Below are positions 1-5,886 of a stretch of 7,886 bases of DNA, in pieces. Positions within the stretch are counted from its first letter, which is position 1. Each line of letters opens with the position of its first letter. The stretch is taken from contig JBGTKH010000310.1 of assembly GCA_041744735.1 (NCBI GenBank), forward strand, positions 1 through 7,886. The letters are read 5' to 3'. This stretch comes from JBGTKH01 sp041744735 (GTDB lineage Bacteria > Planctomycetota > Planctomycetia > Pirellulales > Pirellulaceae). The notes under the pieces are model-generated. The model made no database searches, was not told where the DNA came from, and saw nothing but the letters and a program-made list of their open reading frames with translations. Position numbers and translations under genes: made by a program.

Positions 1-2
1 TC

Positions 3-395
3 ACTCAGGAACGGCCCGGCTATCATATCCGGGCCACGGTGGCCTTTCGCGACGTGCAGCCCGAGGATTACGCCGGCCTGTTCATCTCCGGCGGCCGCGC
101 GCCCGAATATTTGCGGTACGACCAGGACCTGCTGCGCGTCACGCGAGCGATCCACGCCGCCGGCAAGCCAATCGCGTCGGTCTGCCACGGCATCGAGATC
201 CTAACCGCCGCCGACATCATTCGCGGCAAGACAGTGACCACCGTCGCCAAGTGCGCGCTCGACGCTCAGCAAGGCGGCGCCACGTACGTGAACCAGCAAG
301 TGGTCCTCGACGGCAACCTCGTCTCCGCCCGCACCTGGCACGACAACTCGGCGCTGATGCGCGAGTTCATTAAGATGCTGAAAGCGGCAACGTAA
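3..395 (+). CDS. DJ-1/PfpI-family protein, 5'-truncated by the window edge
   Basis: This is the C-terminal 130 residues of a class I glutamine-amidotransferase-like protein of the DJ-1/PfpI family. The frame is open from base 3, and the GTG at 39 is an internal Val, so the true start lies off the window; about 40-60 residues are missing compared with the usual 165-190. The diagnostic 'VCHG' nucleophile elbow is present, with Cys codon 183-185 followed directly by His codon 186-188. The 'GGRAPE' motif supplies the conserved Glu (codon 105-107), which in PfpI completes the Cys-His-Glu triad from the neighbouring subunit. The ending, 'DGNLVSAR' then 'MREFIKML', is typical of PfpI. Family members are described as intracellular proteases, glyoxalase III or deglycases; the sequence does not decide between these. 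The active site looks intact. It is probably cytoplasmic, since no membrane segment is visible in this part. Its stop lies about 40-50 bases before the first DUF1559 gene; a shared operon is possible but unproven. Confidence 0.9.
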   Translation, partial: TQERPGYHIRATVAFRDVQPEDYAGLFISGGRAPEYLRYDQDLLRVTRAIHAAGKPIASVCHGIEILTAADIIRGKTVTTVAKCALDAQQGGATYVNQQVVLDGNLVSARTWHDNSALMREFIKMLKAAT

Positions 396-442
396 TCTAT
401 CCGCCACGAATCCGCGGCGGGGAAAGTGGTCAGGTGGCTACC

Positions 443-1303
443 ATGTCCGAAAGTCAACCTTCGGCCGGCGAAATCTCCCAAGCGAAACCCGGTGGTTTTC
501 AGTTTAGCTTGCGGACGATGCTGATTGGCGTGTCCGTGCTGTGCCTGCTCTTAGCAGTGACTCTGCCCATGGTCATGGCCGCGCGAGAAGCGGCATACAT
601 TACAGAGTGCAAGTACAATTTGAAGCAAATTGGGCTGGCGTTAGCAAACCATCAAGATCAGAAGCGCAGCATGCCGCCCGCTTATCTTGTGGACGCCAAC
701 GGCAAGCCGGCACACAGTTGGCGAGTGCTGATTGTACCTTTCCTTGAGCAAAGCGATTTCTATGACGTTTATACGCTAGAAGAGTCTTGGGACGGACCGA
801 GTAACCGACGACTTGTGTTGGGACAACCCGTTCCATACACAAACTTCCGGAGTGGCACCCGCGAGGTTGGGTTTCCGCCGTTCCGATGTTTTGTTTGTCC
901 GCATTGCGGCGATCGCAGGCGAGATCGTCACACGAACTACGTGGTTGTCGTAGGACCGGAGACGGCGTTTCCAGGTGCCATGGCAATTCAATTGACGGAT
1001 ATTCCCGACGGTGCCGAAAACACGATCCTCGTTGTTGAGATCGAGAATTCGGACATTCACTGGTTGGAGCCACGCGATCTGGAATTCGATCGGATGAGCT
1101 TCAAGATTAACCACAAGTCGCAGCCCAGCATCGGCAGCCGCCATCCCTCCGGCCCCGCAGTCGTCTTTGCGGACGGAACCGTCGCCCGCATCAGCAAGTC
1201 GATGCCGCCCAACACACTTCGAGCGCTGCTGACGCGGAACGGCGGCGAGAAGGTCGATCGTCAGCAACTTGTCGACGAAGGACTTCTCCAACTCTTGTTT
1301 TAG
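443..1303 (+). CDS. DUF1559 (H-X9-DG) protein with non-canonical N-terminus, paralogue 1
   Basis: A 286-residue DUF1559 protein (SBP_bac_10 family). Visible signatures are 'NLKQIGLAL' after the first helix, 'PPAYLVDANG', 'AHSWRVLI', 'NYVVVVGP', 'IHWLEPRDL', and the terminal H-X9-DG motif (His234, Asp244-Gly245). There is one membrane helix at about residues 22-47. It keeps the 'LP.V.AAREAA' tail of the usual pilin-like helix, but the normal prepilin site (GFTLVE-type) is replaced by 'FQFSLRTM', with no Glu at +5. It is probably membrane-anchored with the large domain outside the cytoplasm. Function is unknown; the family is hugely expanded in planctomycetes and is thought to be pseudopilin-related. 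Three cysteines in CxxCxxC spacing (149, 152, 155) recur in the paralogue downstream. Start: ATG 443 is chosen because its ACCATG context matches the next gene. An in-frame GTG at 434 would add three residues. There is no strong Shine-Dalgarno. Confidence 0.9.
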   Translation: MSESQPSAGEISQAKPGGFQFSLRTMLIGVSVLCLLLAVTLPMVMAAREAAYITECKYNLKQIGLALANHQDQKRSMPPAYLVDANGKPAHSWRVLIVPFLEQSDFYDVYTLEESWDGPSNRRLVLGQPVPYTNFRSGTREVGFPPFRCFVCPHCGDRRRDRHTNYVVVVGPETAFPGAMAIQLTDIPDGAENTILVVEIENSDIHWLEPRDLEFDRMSFKINHKSQPSIGSRHPSGPAVVFADGTVARISKSMPPNTLRALLTRNGGEKVDRQQLVDEGLLQLLF

Positions 1304-1305
1304 AT

Positions 1306-1347
1306 GCGTTTGAGCAAGGCGGAGTGAAGACGATGCACGTCAAACGC
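1306..1347. promoter_or_regulatory. Inverted repeat in the spacer between the two DUF1559 genes
   Basis: A perfect 8-bp inverted repeat: GCGTTTGA at 1306-1313 and TCAAACGC at 1340-1347, with a 26-base loop. It starts two bases after the stop codon of the upstream gene and ends 16 bases before the ATG of the downstream gene. It has no T-tract, so it is not a standard terminator. It could be an mRNA processing or stability stem, or an operator. An 8-bp match in a 60-bp spacer could also be chance. Confidence 0.3.
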
Positions 1348-1363
1348 GCCATTGCGTGGCACC

Positions 1364-2125
1364 ATGAACGATAAAGACGAAGTCAACGTGGCCCGGCGGT
1401 CATCGAACGGATTCCAGTTCAGTCTGGCCGGCATGTTCTTTCTCGTCACTTGCTTTGGCGTGCTCTTCGCCTCGTGGCATTGGATCATCGAGCCGGCACG
1501 CGCGCGAGCACGTCGCATGGAGTGTGTGAACAACCTCAAGCAGATCGGGGTTGCACTTCTCAACTATCACGACCTGCACAGTACCTTTCCTCCCGCATAT
1601 ATCGTCGATGCCAACGGAACACCGGCACATAGTTGGCGGGTGCTAATTTGGCATTGTTTGGAGAGCGGGGGTCCCCGTCTCCAATACAACTTTGCCGAAC
1701 CGTGGAATGGCCCGAACAACCGGCTGCTCACTCATCGGCCTTATTGCTTTGCCTGTCCGGATTGTCCGGATGCCAGCAAGACCAACTGCACCAACTACGT
1801 GATGATCGTCGGCCCGGCAGCGATGTCTGACGGCAGCAGTAGCACCACGCTCAACAAATTCATCGACGGCACTTCCAACACGATCATTGTCGTGGAGATT
1901 CATCACTCGAACATTCATTGGATGGAACCTCGCGACTTGTCCACGAACGAGATGAGCTTTCAAGTCAACGACCGCACCAAGCCGAGCATCTCCAGCAACC
2001 ACGTCGGCGGCGCGATGGTCGTGCGCGCCGATGGGAGCGTGCAATTCCTGCCGAACTCGATTAGTGCCGACGAATTGAAAGCCTTGCTCACCATTGCCGG
2101 CGGCGAAATCGTCGAGATCAAATGA
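1364..2125 (+). CDS. DUF1559 (H-X9-DG) protein with non-canonical N-terminus, paralogue 2
   Basis: A 253-residue tandem paralogue of the preceding gene, alignable over nearly its whole length. Shared blocks include 'GFQFSL', 'NLKQIG.AL', 'PPAY.VDANG.PAHSWRVLI', 'VVEI..S.IHW.EPRDL', and a terminal H-X9-DG (His213, Asp223-Gly224). One membrane helix lies at about residues 20-42 and, as in its neighbour, lacks the GFTLVE-type prepilin cleavage motif. The CFxCPxC cysteine cluster (128, 131, 134) is conserved. A loop before that cluster is about 17 residues shorter than in paralogue 1, and the C-terminal tail is shorter too, which accounts for most of the size difference. It starts 60 bases after its neighbour on the same strand, so co-transcription is likely. 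Start: ATG 1364; an in-frame TTG at 1352 would add four residues. No clear Shine-Dalgarno is visible. Function is unknown; a membrane-anchored envelope protein is inferred from the helix and the family. Confidence 0.9.
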   Translation: MNDKDEVNVARRSSNGFQFSLAGMFFLVTCFGVLFASWHWIIEPARARARRMECVNNLKQIGVALLNYHDLHSTFPPAYIVDANGTPAHSWRVLIWHCLESGGPRLQYNFAEPWNGPNNRLLTHRPYCFACPDCPDASKTNCTNYVMIVGPAAMSDGSSSTTLNKFIDGTSNTIIVVEIHHSNIHWMEPRDLSTNEMSFQVNDRTKPSISSNHVGGAMVVRADGSVQFLPNSISADELKALLTIAGGEIVEIK

Positions 2126-2159
2126 CTTTGGGTCGCTTCAGACTTGTGAGAGATGCGGA

Positions 2160-2513
2160 CTATTTCTTCGTTCGCGAGGGAACTTCTTTGCGCGGCGCGG
2201 GCGGTTGCTCTTGAGGAGGAGGTTGATCCACGTGCGTGCCGTGGGAGGGGCTTTTGGCGGTGGCGGTGTCGACTTCGTCGGAGGTTTGCAGCGACGTCAT
2301 GCCGAAGCCGGGATGTTGCGTGAAGGTGGTTCGGCCGGGAACGAGTTCGGCAACGCCGGCGCCGGAGACTAGCGCGGCGAGCGCGGCGCCGTTGGTGAGC
2401 GGTGTGAGACGATCGGCCACGTGCTGCATTGCGGTAGGACGCTTGGCGGGTGATTTGGCGGTCATCTGCTCCAGCAACGCAACTAACTCCTGCGGTAAAT
2501 CCTGTTCGGGCAT
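2160..2513 (-). CDS. Short protein resembling only the C-terminal end of a Ser/Thr protein kinase; probable remnant
   Basis: A 117-residue frame. Residues about 5-35, 'LPQELVALLEQMTAKSPAKR' followed by 'PTAMQHVADRL', closely match the last helices of Hanks-type Ser/Thr kinases, where the invariant Arg of 'DPAKRPT' sits. Nothing upstream encodes the rest of the kinase: the frame runs into an in-frame stop at 2565-2567, and the region beyond it is non-coding and repeat-rich. The remaining part is low-complexity (Pro/Gln/Ala/Lys) and ends in basic residues. Without the ATP-binding lobe and catalytic loop it cannot be a kinase. A GGAGAG purine tract ends three bases before ATG 2513, so it may still be translated; an in-frame TTG at 2540 would extend it by nine residues. 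It converges on the DUF1559 gene with a 34-base gap. It is either a decayed kinase end or a small protein that kept this segment. Confidence 0.5.
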   Translation of the reverse strand: MPEQDLPQELVALLEQMTAKSPAKRPTAMQHVADRLTPLTNGAALAALVSGAGVAELVPGRTTFTQHPGFGMTSLQTSDEVDTATAKSPSHGTHVDQPPPQEQPPAPRKEVPSRTKK

Positions 2514-2602
2514 CGTCTCTCCGTGACTCGGAAAAACCAAGGTGGGACGCCGCGAGAAGACAGCTTACCCGAACCATATGCGATTGCAACAGGCGCGACT
2601 TT

Positions 2603-2727
2603 GGAGTGCGGTGACTCGTCACCGCTTTAAGAGTTTTGGAGGTTCTGCGAATCGAGTTTAAAAATCCAAAAGCGGCGACGAGTCTCCGCACTCCAGATCC
2701 AAAAGCGGCGACGAGTCGTCGCACTCT
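2603..2727. repeat. Three copies of a 26-27 bp palindromic repeat
   Basis: Copy 1 is 2603-2628 (inverted), copy 2 is 2668-2694 and copy 3 is 2701-2727. Copies 2 and 3 lie in direct tandem within 33-bp periods (2665-2697 and 2698-2730) that both begin TCCAAAAGCGG. Each copy has a hairpin core. In copy 1 it is a perfect 8-bp stem, GCGGTGAC-TC-GTCACCGC (2608-2625); copies 2 and 3 keep the stem with one mismatch or wobble. Copies 1 and 2 are also inverted to each other, matching at 24 of 26 positions around a 40-base gap, so a large hairpin could form. The array begins about four bases beyond the stop of the FadL-type gene, as expected for a REP-like 3' element or a transcription-stopping structure. 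The region 2514-2602 shows nothing else recognisable. Confidence 0.75.
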
Positions 2728-2731
2728 AAGA

Positions 2732-4075
2732 TTAATACTTGACGGTTAGGCCGAGACCTAGGGCGTCGGCGGATACTTGGCTGCTAATGGAAGTGCCGGG
2801 CAGCGAGCCAACAGCGGGTGCGATGAAGGGGCCGCGTACCTCGTTCTCCAGCGCGTGCAGGTACACCAGCGACAGAACCAGGCACTGCGTCAGTTCGTAA
2901 GAAGCTCCCACGGAAACCACGTGCTGAGTGATCAACGGCGAGGCGACGTTAAACAGCACATCGCTGCTGTGGATCGGATTTTGGGCGTAGTAGTATCCGC
3001 CGCGCAGATACAGACACTCGGTCGCCTTGTATTGAACGCCCATGTGGACCGAAAAGATATTGCTCCAGCCCAGCCCGCGCACCGAGCCGTCCGGCGCGAA
3101 GCCCGACGGGCCGAATCCATCCGTGTTCGCGTAGTCGAAGTACCGCAGGTCGCAGGCGAAGACCCAGTTCTCGAACCCCGAGTAAGCCGTACCCAGCGAG
3201 ATGATCATCGGATAGTCGAACTTCACCTTCTCTGTGCGCGGCAGCCCGATTTCGTCTTCGGTAAAGAAACGAATCTCCTCGAACCATTGCGGACTCTTCA
3301 CCGACGCGCCGAAGTGCCAGTAGTTGTCGGTGATGTAGTAGATGCCGATCTGAAAGCCGCCGCCCCAACTGTATCGATTGCCGCGGCCCGACGGATAACG
3401 CGGCACGCCGCTGCCGTCGGCATCGTCAGGCGCGACCAGGAACAGCGGGTCGGCGGCGACTCGCGCGAGCGTGACTGTCGGCGCGAAACCGATCGACAGA
3501 TTGTCCGTCACGGCGTAGGACGCGGTCGGAACAATTTGCATGATCTCGGCCTCGGCGAAAACTCGTCCCAGCCCGCCGAAGCCGCCGGGCGTGTTGTTTT
3601 GAGGCGTCAGAATCGGGTTCGTCGCGCTGGCCGGATAATTCGAGCGAAAGCCGGCGATGCCGAACAGTCCGAGTCCATATGTCCAGCGTGAATCTTCCGG
3701 TTTATGAACCAGAGCGATCGCGGGAATCGGCGACACACCGGGCTCGCTGCGGTCCGCGCCTGACAAGGGAACCGGCGGAAAGCCGCCGCCGAGCGCTCCG
3801 GGCTCAATGCGCGAGGACAACTCGGCCGAGGCCAATAGCAATTCCAAACCCACCATCATCTCCGATTGCGGCATGCCGCTGATCGAGGCCGGGTTCCAGT
3901 GCAACGCGCCGCCTGCATCCAGTGGCGCGGCTGTCCCGGCACCGCCCATCGCACGATTGACCGGACCCACACCGCTCAGCGCGATGCCTTGAGCACGCAC
4001 GGATGCGGTCGCGGCCGACATCGTCACGAGCAACGAGACTAACGCGAAGATTTGAAATGCCCCATCACGATGCAT
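2732..4075 (-). CDS. OMPP1/FadL/TodX-family outer-membrane transport protein
   Basis: A 447-residue outer-membrane beta-barrel protein. It has a signal peptide (basic start, hydrophobic run to about residue 22, likely cut near 'SVRAQ' at 28-29). The mature N-terminus 'GVGPVNRAMGGAGTA' and the 'HWNPASISG' block (about 59-67) match the FadL N-terminal plug region, where 'GAG.A' and 'NPA' are conserved. Later segments alternate polar and aromatic residues as expected for strands ('GGGFQIGIYYITDNYWHFG', 'LYLRGGYYYAQNP'), and the protein ends in an aromatic residue (Tyr), typical of barrel insertion signals. Family members carry hydrophobic compounds such as long-chain fatty acids or aromatics across the outer membrane; the substrate here is unknown. 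Length is normal for the family. Start ATG 4075 is supported by AAGGAAG five bases upstream. It is transcribed divergently from the response regulator gene. A palindromic repeat array follows its stop almost directly. Confidence 0.88.
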   Translation of the reverse strand: MHRDGAFQIFALVSLLVTMSAATASVRAQGIALSGVGPVNRAMGGAGTAAPLDAGGALHWNPASISGMPQSEMMVGLELLLASAELSSRIEPGALGGGFPPVPLSGADRSEPGVSPIPAIALVHKPEDSRWTYGLGLFGIAGFRSNYPASATNPILTPQNNTPGGFGGLGRVFAEAEIMQIVPTASYAVTDNLSIGFAPTVTLARVAADPLFLVAPDDADGSGVPRYPSGRGNRYSWGGGFQIGIYYITDNYWHFGASVKSPQWFEEIRFFTEDEIGLPRTEKVKFDYPMIISLGTAYSGFENWVFACDLRYFDYANTDGFGPSGFAPDGSVRGLGWSNIFSVHMGVQYKATECLYLRGGYYYAQNPIHSSDVLFNVASPLITQHVVSVGASYELTQCLVLSLVYLHALENEVRGPFIAPAVGSLPGTSISSQVSADALGLGLTVKY

Positions 4076-4080
4076 GGCAA

Positions 4081-4087
4081 CTTCCTT
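4081..4087 (-). promoter_or_regulatory. Ribosome binding site of the FadL-type gene
   Basis: On the minus strand this reads AAGGAAG, five bases before ATG 4075. It is the clearest Shine-Dalgarno in the window and fixes this start codon. Confidence 0.65.
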
Positions 4088-4384
4088 GTATCACACTCGT
4101 TACACGCGACAGCCGAAAACGTTCAGCGACAGGCGTAGCGGTTCCAGCGCTTGTCGGTTTTTTATCGTCGGATCATTTGGTAACGGACATCTTCCCGCGA
4201 ATTGTTCTGGTTATATCGGTTGTGCTGGTTGTAGCAGGTCGTACGGCTGATGCCCGCCGCCCCCCCGCCTGTTCCGCCTTGCGTTGGTCGGCGTCAAGGT
4301 CGACAATCGGGTTGAATGTCTGGACAACGTATGTACATGTCTAGGGGCGACTAATCACATCGCCATGCAGATCGGGTTGAAGGA
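4088..4384. other. Divergent intergenic region between the FadL-type and response regulator genes
   Basis: About 300 bases without a convincing gene; frames here are short and lack family features. It must hold promoters for both flanking genes, but I could not find a -35/-10 pair with good spacing on either strand. Visible items are a terminator-like hairpin (4127-4163), a perfect 8-bp palindrome ATGTACAT (4331-4338), a C-run at 4260-4266, and a tiny frame overlapping the response regulator start. Confidence 0.5.
4127..4163 (+). terminator. Putative intrinsic terminator, plus-strand orientation
   Basis: A 9-bp stem, CGACAGGCG (4127-4135) with CGCTTGTCG (4148-4156), containing one G.U pair, a 12-base loop and then TTTTTT at 4158-4163. 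The shape fits an intrinsic terminator for rightward transcription. Its place is odd, because no plus-strand gene lies directly upstream; it could stop antisense transcription from within the FadL-type gene, or act in a leader of the response regulator. Confidence 0.4.
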
Positions 4385-4388
4385 ATGA
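4365..4388 (+). CDS. Possible seven-codon leader frame overlapping the response regulator start
   Basis: ATG 4365 opens a frame MQIGLKE whose TGA (4386-4388) overlaps the ATG of the next gene in an ATGA arrangement, the layout used for translational coupling. The purine tract GAAGGA (4379-4384) directly abuts the downstream ATG, too close for normal initiation, which would fit reinitiation by a terminating ribosome. No ribosome site at normal distance precedes this small frame, so it may be chance. Confidence 0.2.
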   Translation: MQIGLKE

Positions 4389-5878
4389 GTGTCCCGTCGC
4401 TTCGAGTTCTGTTAATCGAAGACGAGCGTGCCGACGCGAAGTTTATTACACTGCTGTTGGCGGAGTCCTCGACAATTCGCATCCAAGTCGAGCATGCGGA
4501 TCGGCTCGCGACCGGTGTTGCGAAACTTGCCGAGGGCGGGCTCGACGTCGTGCTGCTGGACTTGAATCTACCCGATGCACGAGGCTTTGAGACCCTAAGC
4601 CGAATCCAATCGGCATACCCGGCTGTACCCGTTGTCGTGTTGACGGGGCTCGGCGGAGATGAAACGGGCTTCGAAGCGGTGCGGCGCGGGGCACAGGATT
4701 TCCTGATCAAGGGCGAGATCGACACGAACCTGCTGGTGCGTACATTGCGCTATGCAATCGAGCGAAATCAAGCGCGCCAACAACTGCTGGAAAGCGAATC
4801 GCGGCTGCGGTTGCTTACCGAACAGGTCGCCGCCGTGTTGTGGACGACCGACTGCGAGTTGCGTTTCACGTCCGTGCTGGGCGGGGAGACGGCCGCGTTG
4901 AATCTGCGGCCCGAGGATGTCCTTGGTCAGTCGTTGTACGAGTACTTTGACACCGACCAGCCGGATCTGCCGTTGATTGCCATGCATCTGAAGGCAGTGC
5001 GTGGCATTGAAACTTCCGGCGACGTCGAATGGGGCCGAGGTTGGTATCACGCGCACGTGGAACCGCTGCACGACGCCGACGGGCAAATCGCCGGCGCGGT
5101 TGGCGTGGCGTTGAACGTGACGGATCAGCGGCATATGGAACGAGGGCTGGAAGCAGCGCGGCGGATTCAACAACACCTGCTGCCTAAGCAGGCGCCGCGC
5201 AGACCCGGCTTCGACATCGCTGGCGCCTGTTATCCGGCACAAAGATGCAGCGGCGACTATTTCGATTACATCCCGATGCGCGATCAGCGATTGGGGATCG
5301 TGTTGGCCGACGTGGCCGGACATGGCGTGGGGCCCGCGATTCTGGCCGCCTCGGTCCGCTCCTATCTGCGGGCCACGGCGATGCAGGACAAAGAAGTGCA
5401 CGAGATGCTGACCACCACCAACTGGTTGCTCTCGATGGATACCGAGACCAGCCAGTACGTCACCTTACTGTGCTGCCAGATCGATCCGCGCACGAAGTCC
5501 ATGGTGTACGCGGGCGCCGGGCATCAAGGCCATCTGATCCGCTCGTCGGGCCGTGTGAAAGTCCTGGACAGCACCTGCATGCCGCTGGGAGTTGAGCAGC
5601 ACGAAGTCGTCCCGCTGTCGCGCCGCATCGCGTTATTCCCAGGCGACGTGTTGTTGTTACTCACGGACGGAGTGGTGGAAGCCCAGTCAGCCGAAAATGA
5701 GCTCTTCGGTTTTCAGAGGGCGCTGGACGTTGTGCAAGCTCACCGCGATGCGCCGGCAAGCGAGATCGTTGCGGCCCTCTATCAAGCCGCATGCGATTTT
5801 GCTTATCCAGACCCGCAGCAAGACGACATCACGGCCGTGGTGGTTAAGGTCGAACCGAATGGCAGTTCGTCGGAATGA
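4385..5878 (+). CDS. Response regulator with REC, PAS and SpoIIE-type PP2C phosphatase domains (RsbU-like)
   Basis: A 497-residue three-domain signalling protein. REC (about 6-125): acidic pair Glu12/Asp13, phosphoacceptor Asp59 in 'VVLLDLNLPD', Thr87 and Lys109 are all present, so it should be phosphorylatable. PAS-like sensor (about 136-255) with the usual 'DADGQIAGAVGVALNVTDQR' ending. A short linker 'LEAARRIQQHLLP' leads into the PPM/SpoIIE phosphatase (about 270-490), with metal-binding acidic residues in 'SGDYFDY' (Asp291), 'LADVAGHG' (Asp309), 'LTDGVVEA' (Asp428) and 'QDDIT' (Asp480/481). The family dephosphorylates a phosphoserine on a STAS-domain anti-sigma antagonist, so a two-component signal would be passed to a partner-switching cascade. 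Cytoplasmic; no membrane segment. No cognate histidine kinase, STAS protein or anti-sigma kinase is in the window. ATG 4385 is the only start available, since an in-frame stop lies at 4352-4354. It converges on the BBP7 gene. Confidence 0.93.
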   Translation: MSVPSLRVLLIEDERADAKFITLLLAESSTIRIQVEHADRLATGVAKLAEGGLDVVLLDLNLPDARGFETLSRIQSAYPAVPVVVLTGLGGDETGFEAVRRGAQDFLIKGEIDTNLLVRTLRYAIERNQARQQLLESESRLRLLTEQVAAVLWTTDCELRFTSVLGGETAALNLRPEDVLGQSLYEYFDTDQPDLPLIAMHLKAVRGIETSGDVEWGRGWYHAHVEPLHDADGQIAGAVGVALNVTDQRHMERGLEAARRIQQHLLPKQAPRRPGFDIAGACYPAQRCSGDYFDYIPMRDQRLGIVLADVAGHGVGPAILAASVRSYLRATAMQDKEVHEMLTTTNWLLSMDTETSQYVTLLCCQIDPRTKSMVYAGAGHQGHLIRSSGRVKVLDSTCMPLGVEQHEVVPLSRRIALFPGDVLLLLTDGVVEAQSAENELFGFQRALDVVQAHRDAPASEIVAALYQAACDFAYPDPQQDDITAVVVKVEPNGSSSE

Positions 5879-5886
5879 CGTACAAG

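Noticed and set aside
401..420. CCGCC/GGCGG stem between the PfpI-family gene and the first DUF1559 gene as a terminator
   Set aside because: Only 5 bp, no T-tract, and expected by chance in GC-rich sequence.
1960..2724. 254-codon minus-strand frame over the kinase remnant and DUF1559 3' end
   Set aside because: It is Arg/Ser-rich, starts inside the repeat array (giving a repeated RRLVAAFG) and runs antisense into a real gene; no domain is visible.
2777..3691. 304-codon plus-strand frame antisense to the FadL-type gene
   Set aside because: Composition is typical of a shadow frame (Arg/Val/Gln-rich) and the opposite strand encodes a clear outer-membrane protein.
4300..4340. Sigma-70 promoter for the response regulator (TTGAAT at 4312 with TATGTA at 4330)
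   Set aside because: The spacer is only 12 bases, and alternative pairings match the consensus poorly.
4003..4344. 113-codon frame in the divergent intergenic region
   Set aside because: It begins inside the FadL-type gene's signal-peptide region on the opposite strand, has no recognisable feature and runs through the terminator-like hairpin.
4595..5401. 268-codon minus-strand frame antisense to the response regulator
   Set aside because: The plus strand carries intact REC, PAS and PP2C motifs; the antisense frame shows none.
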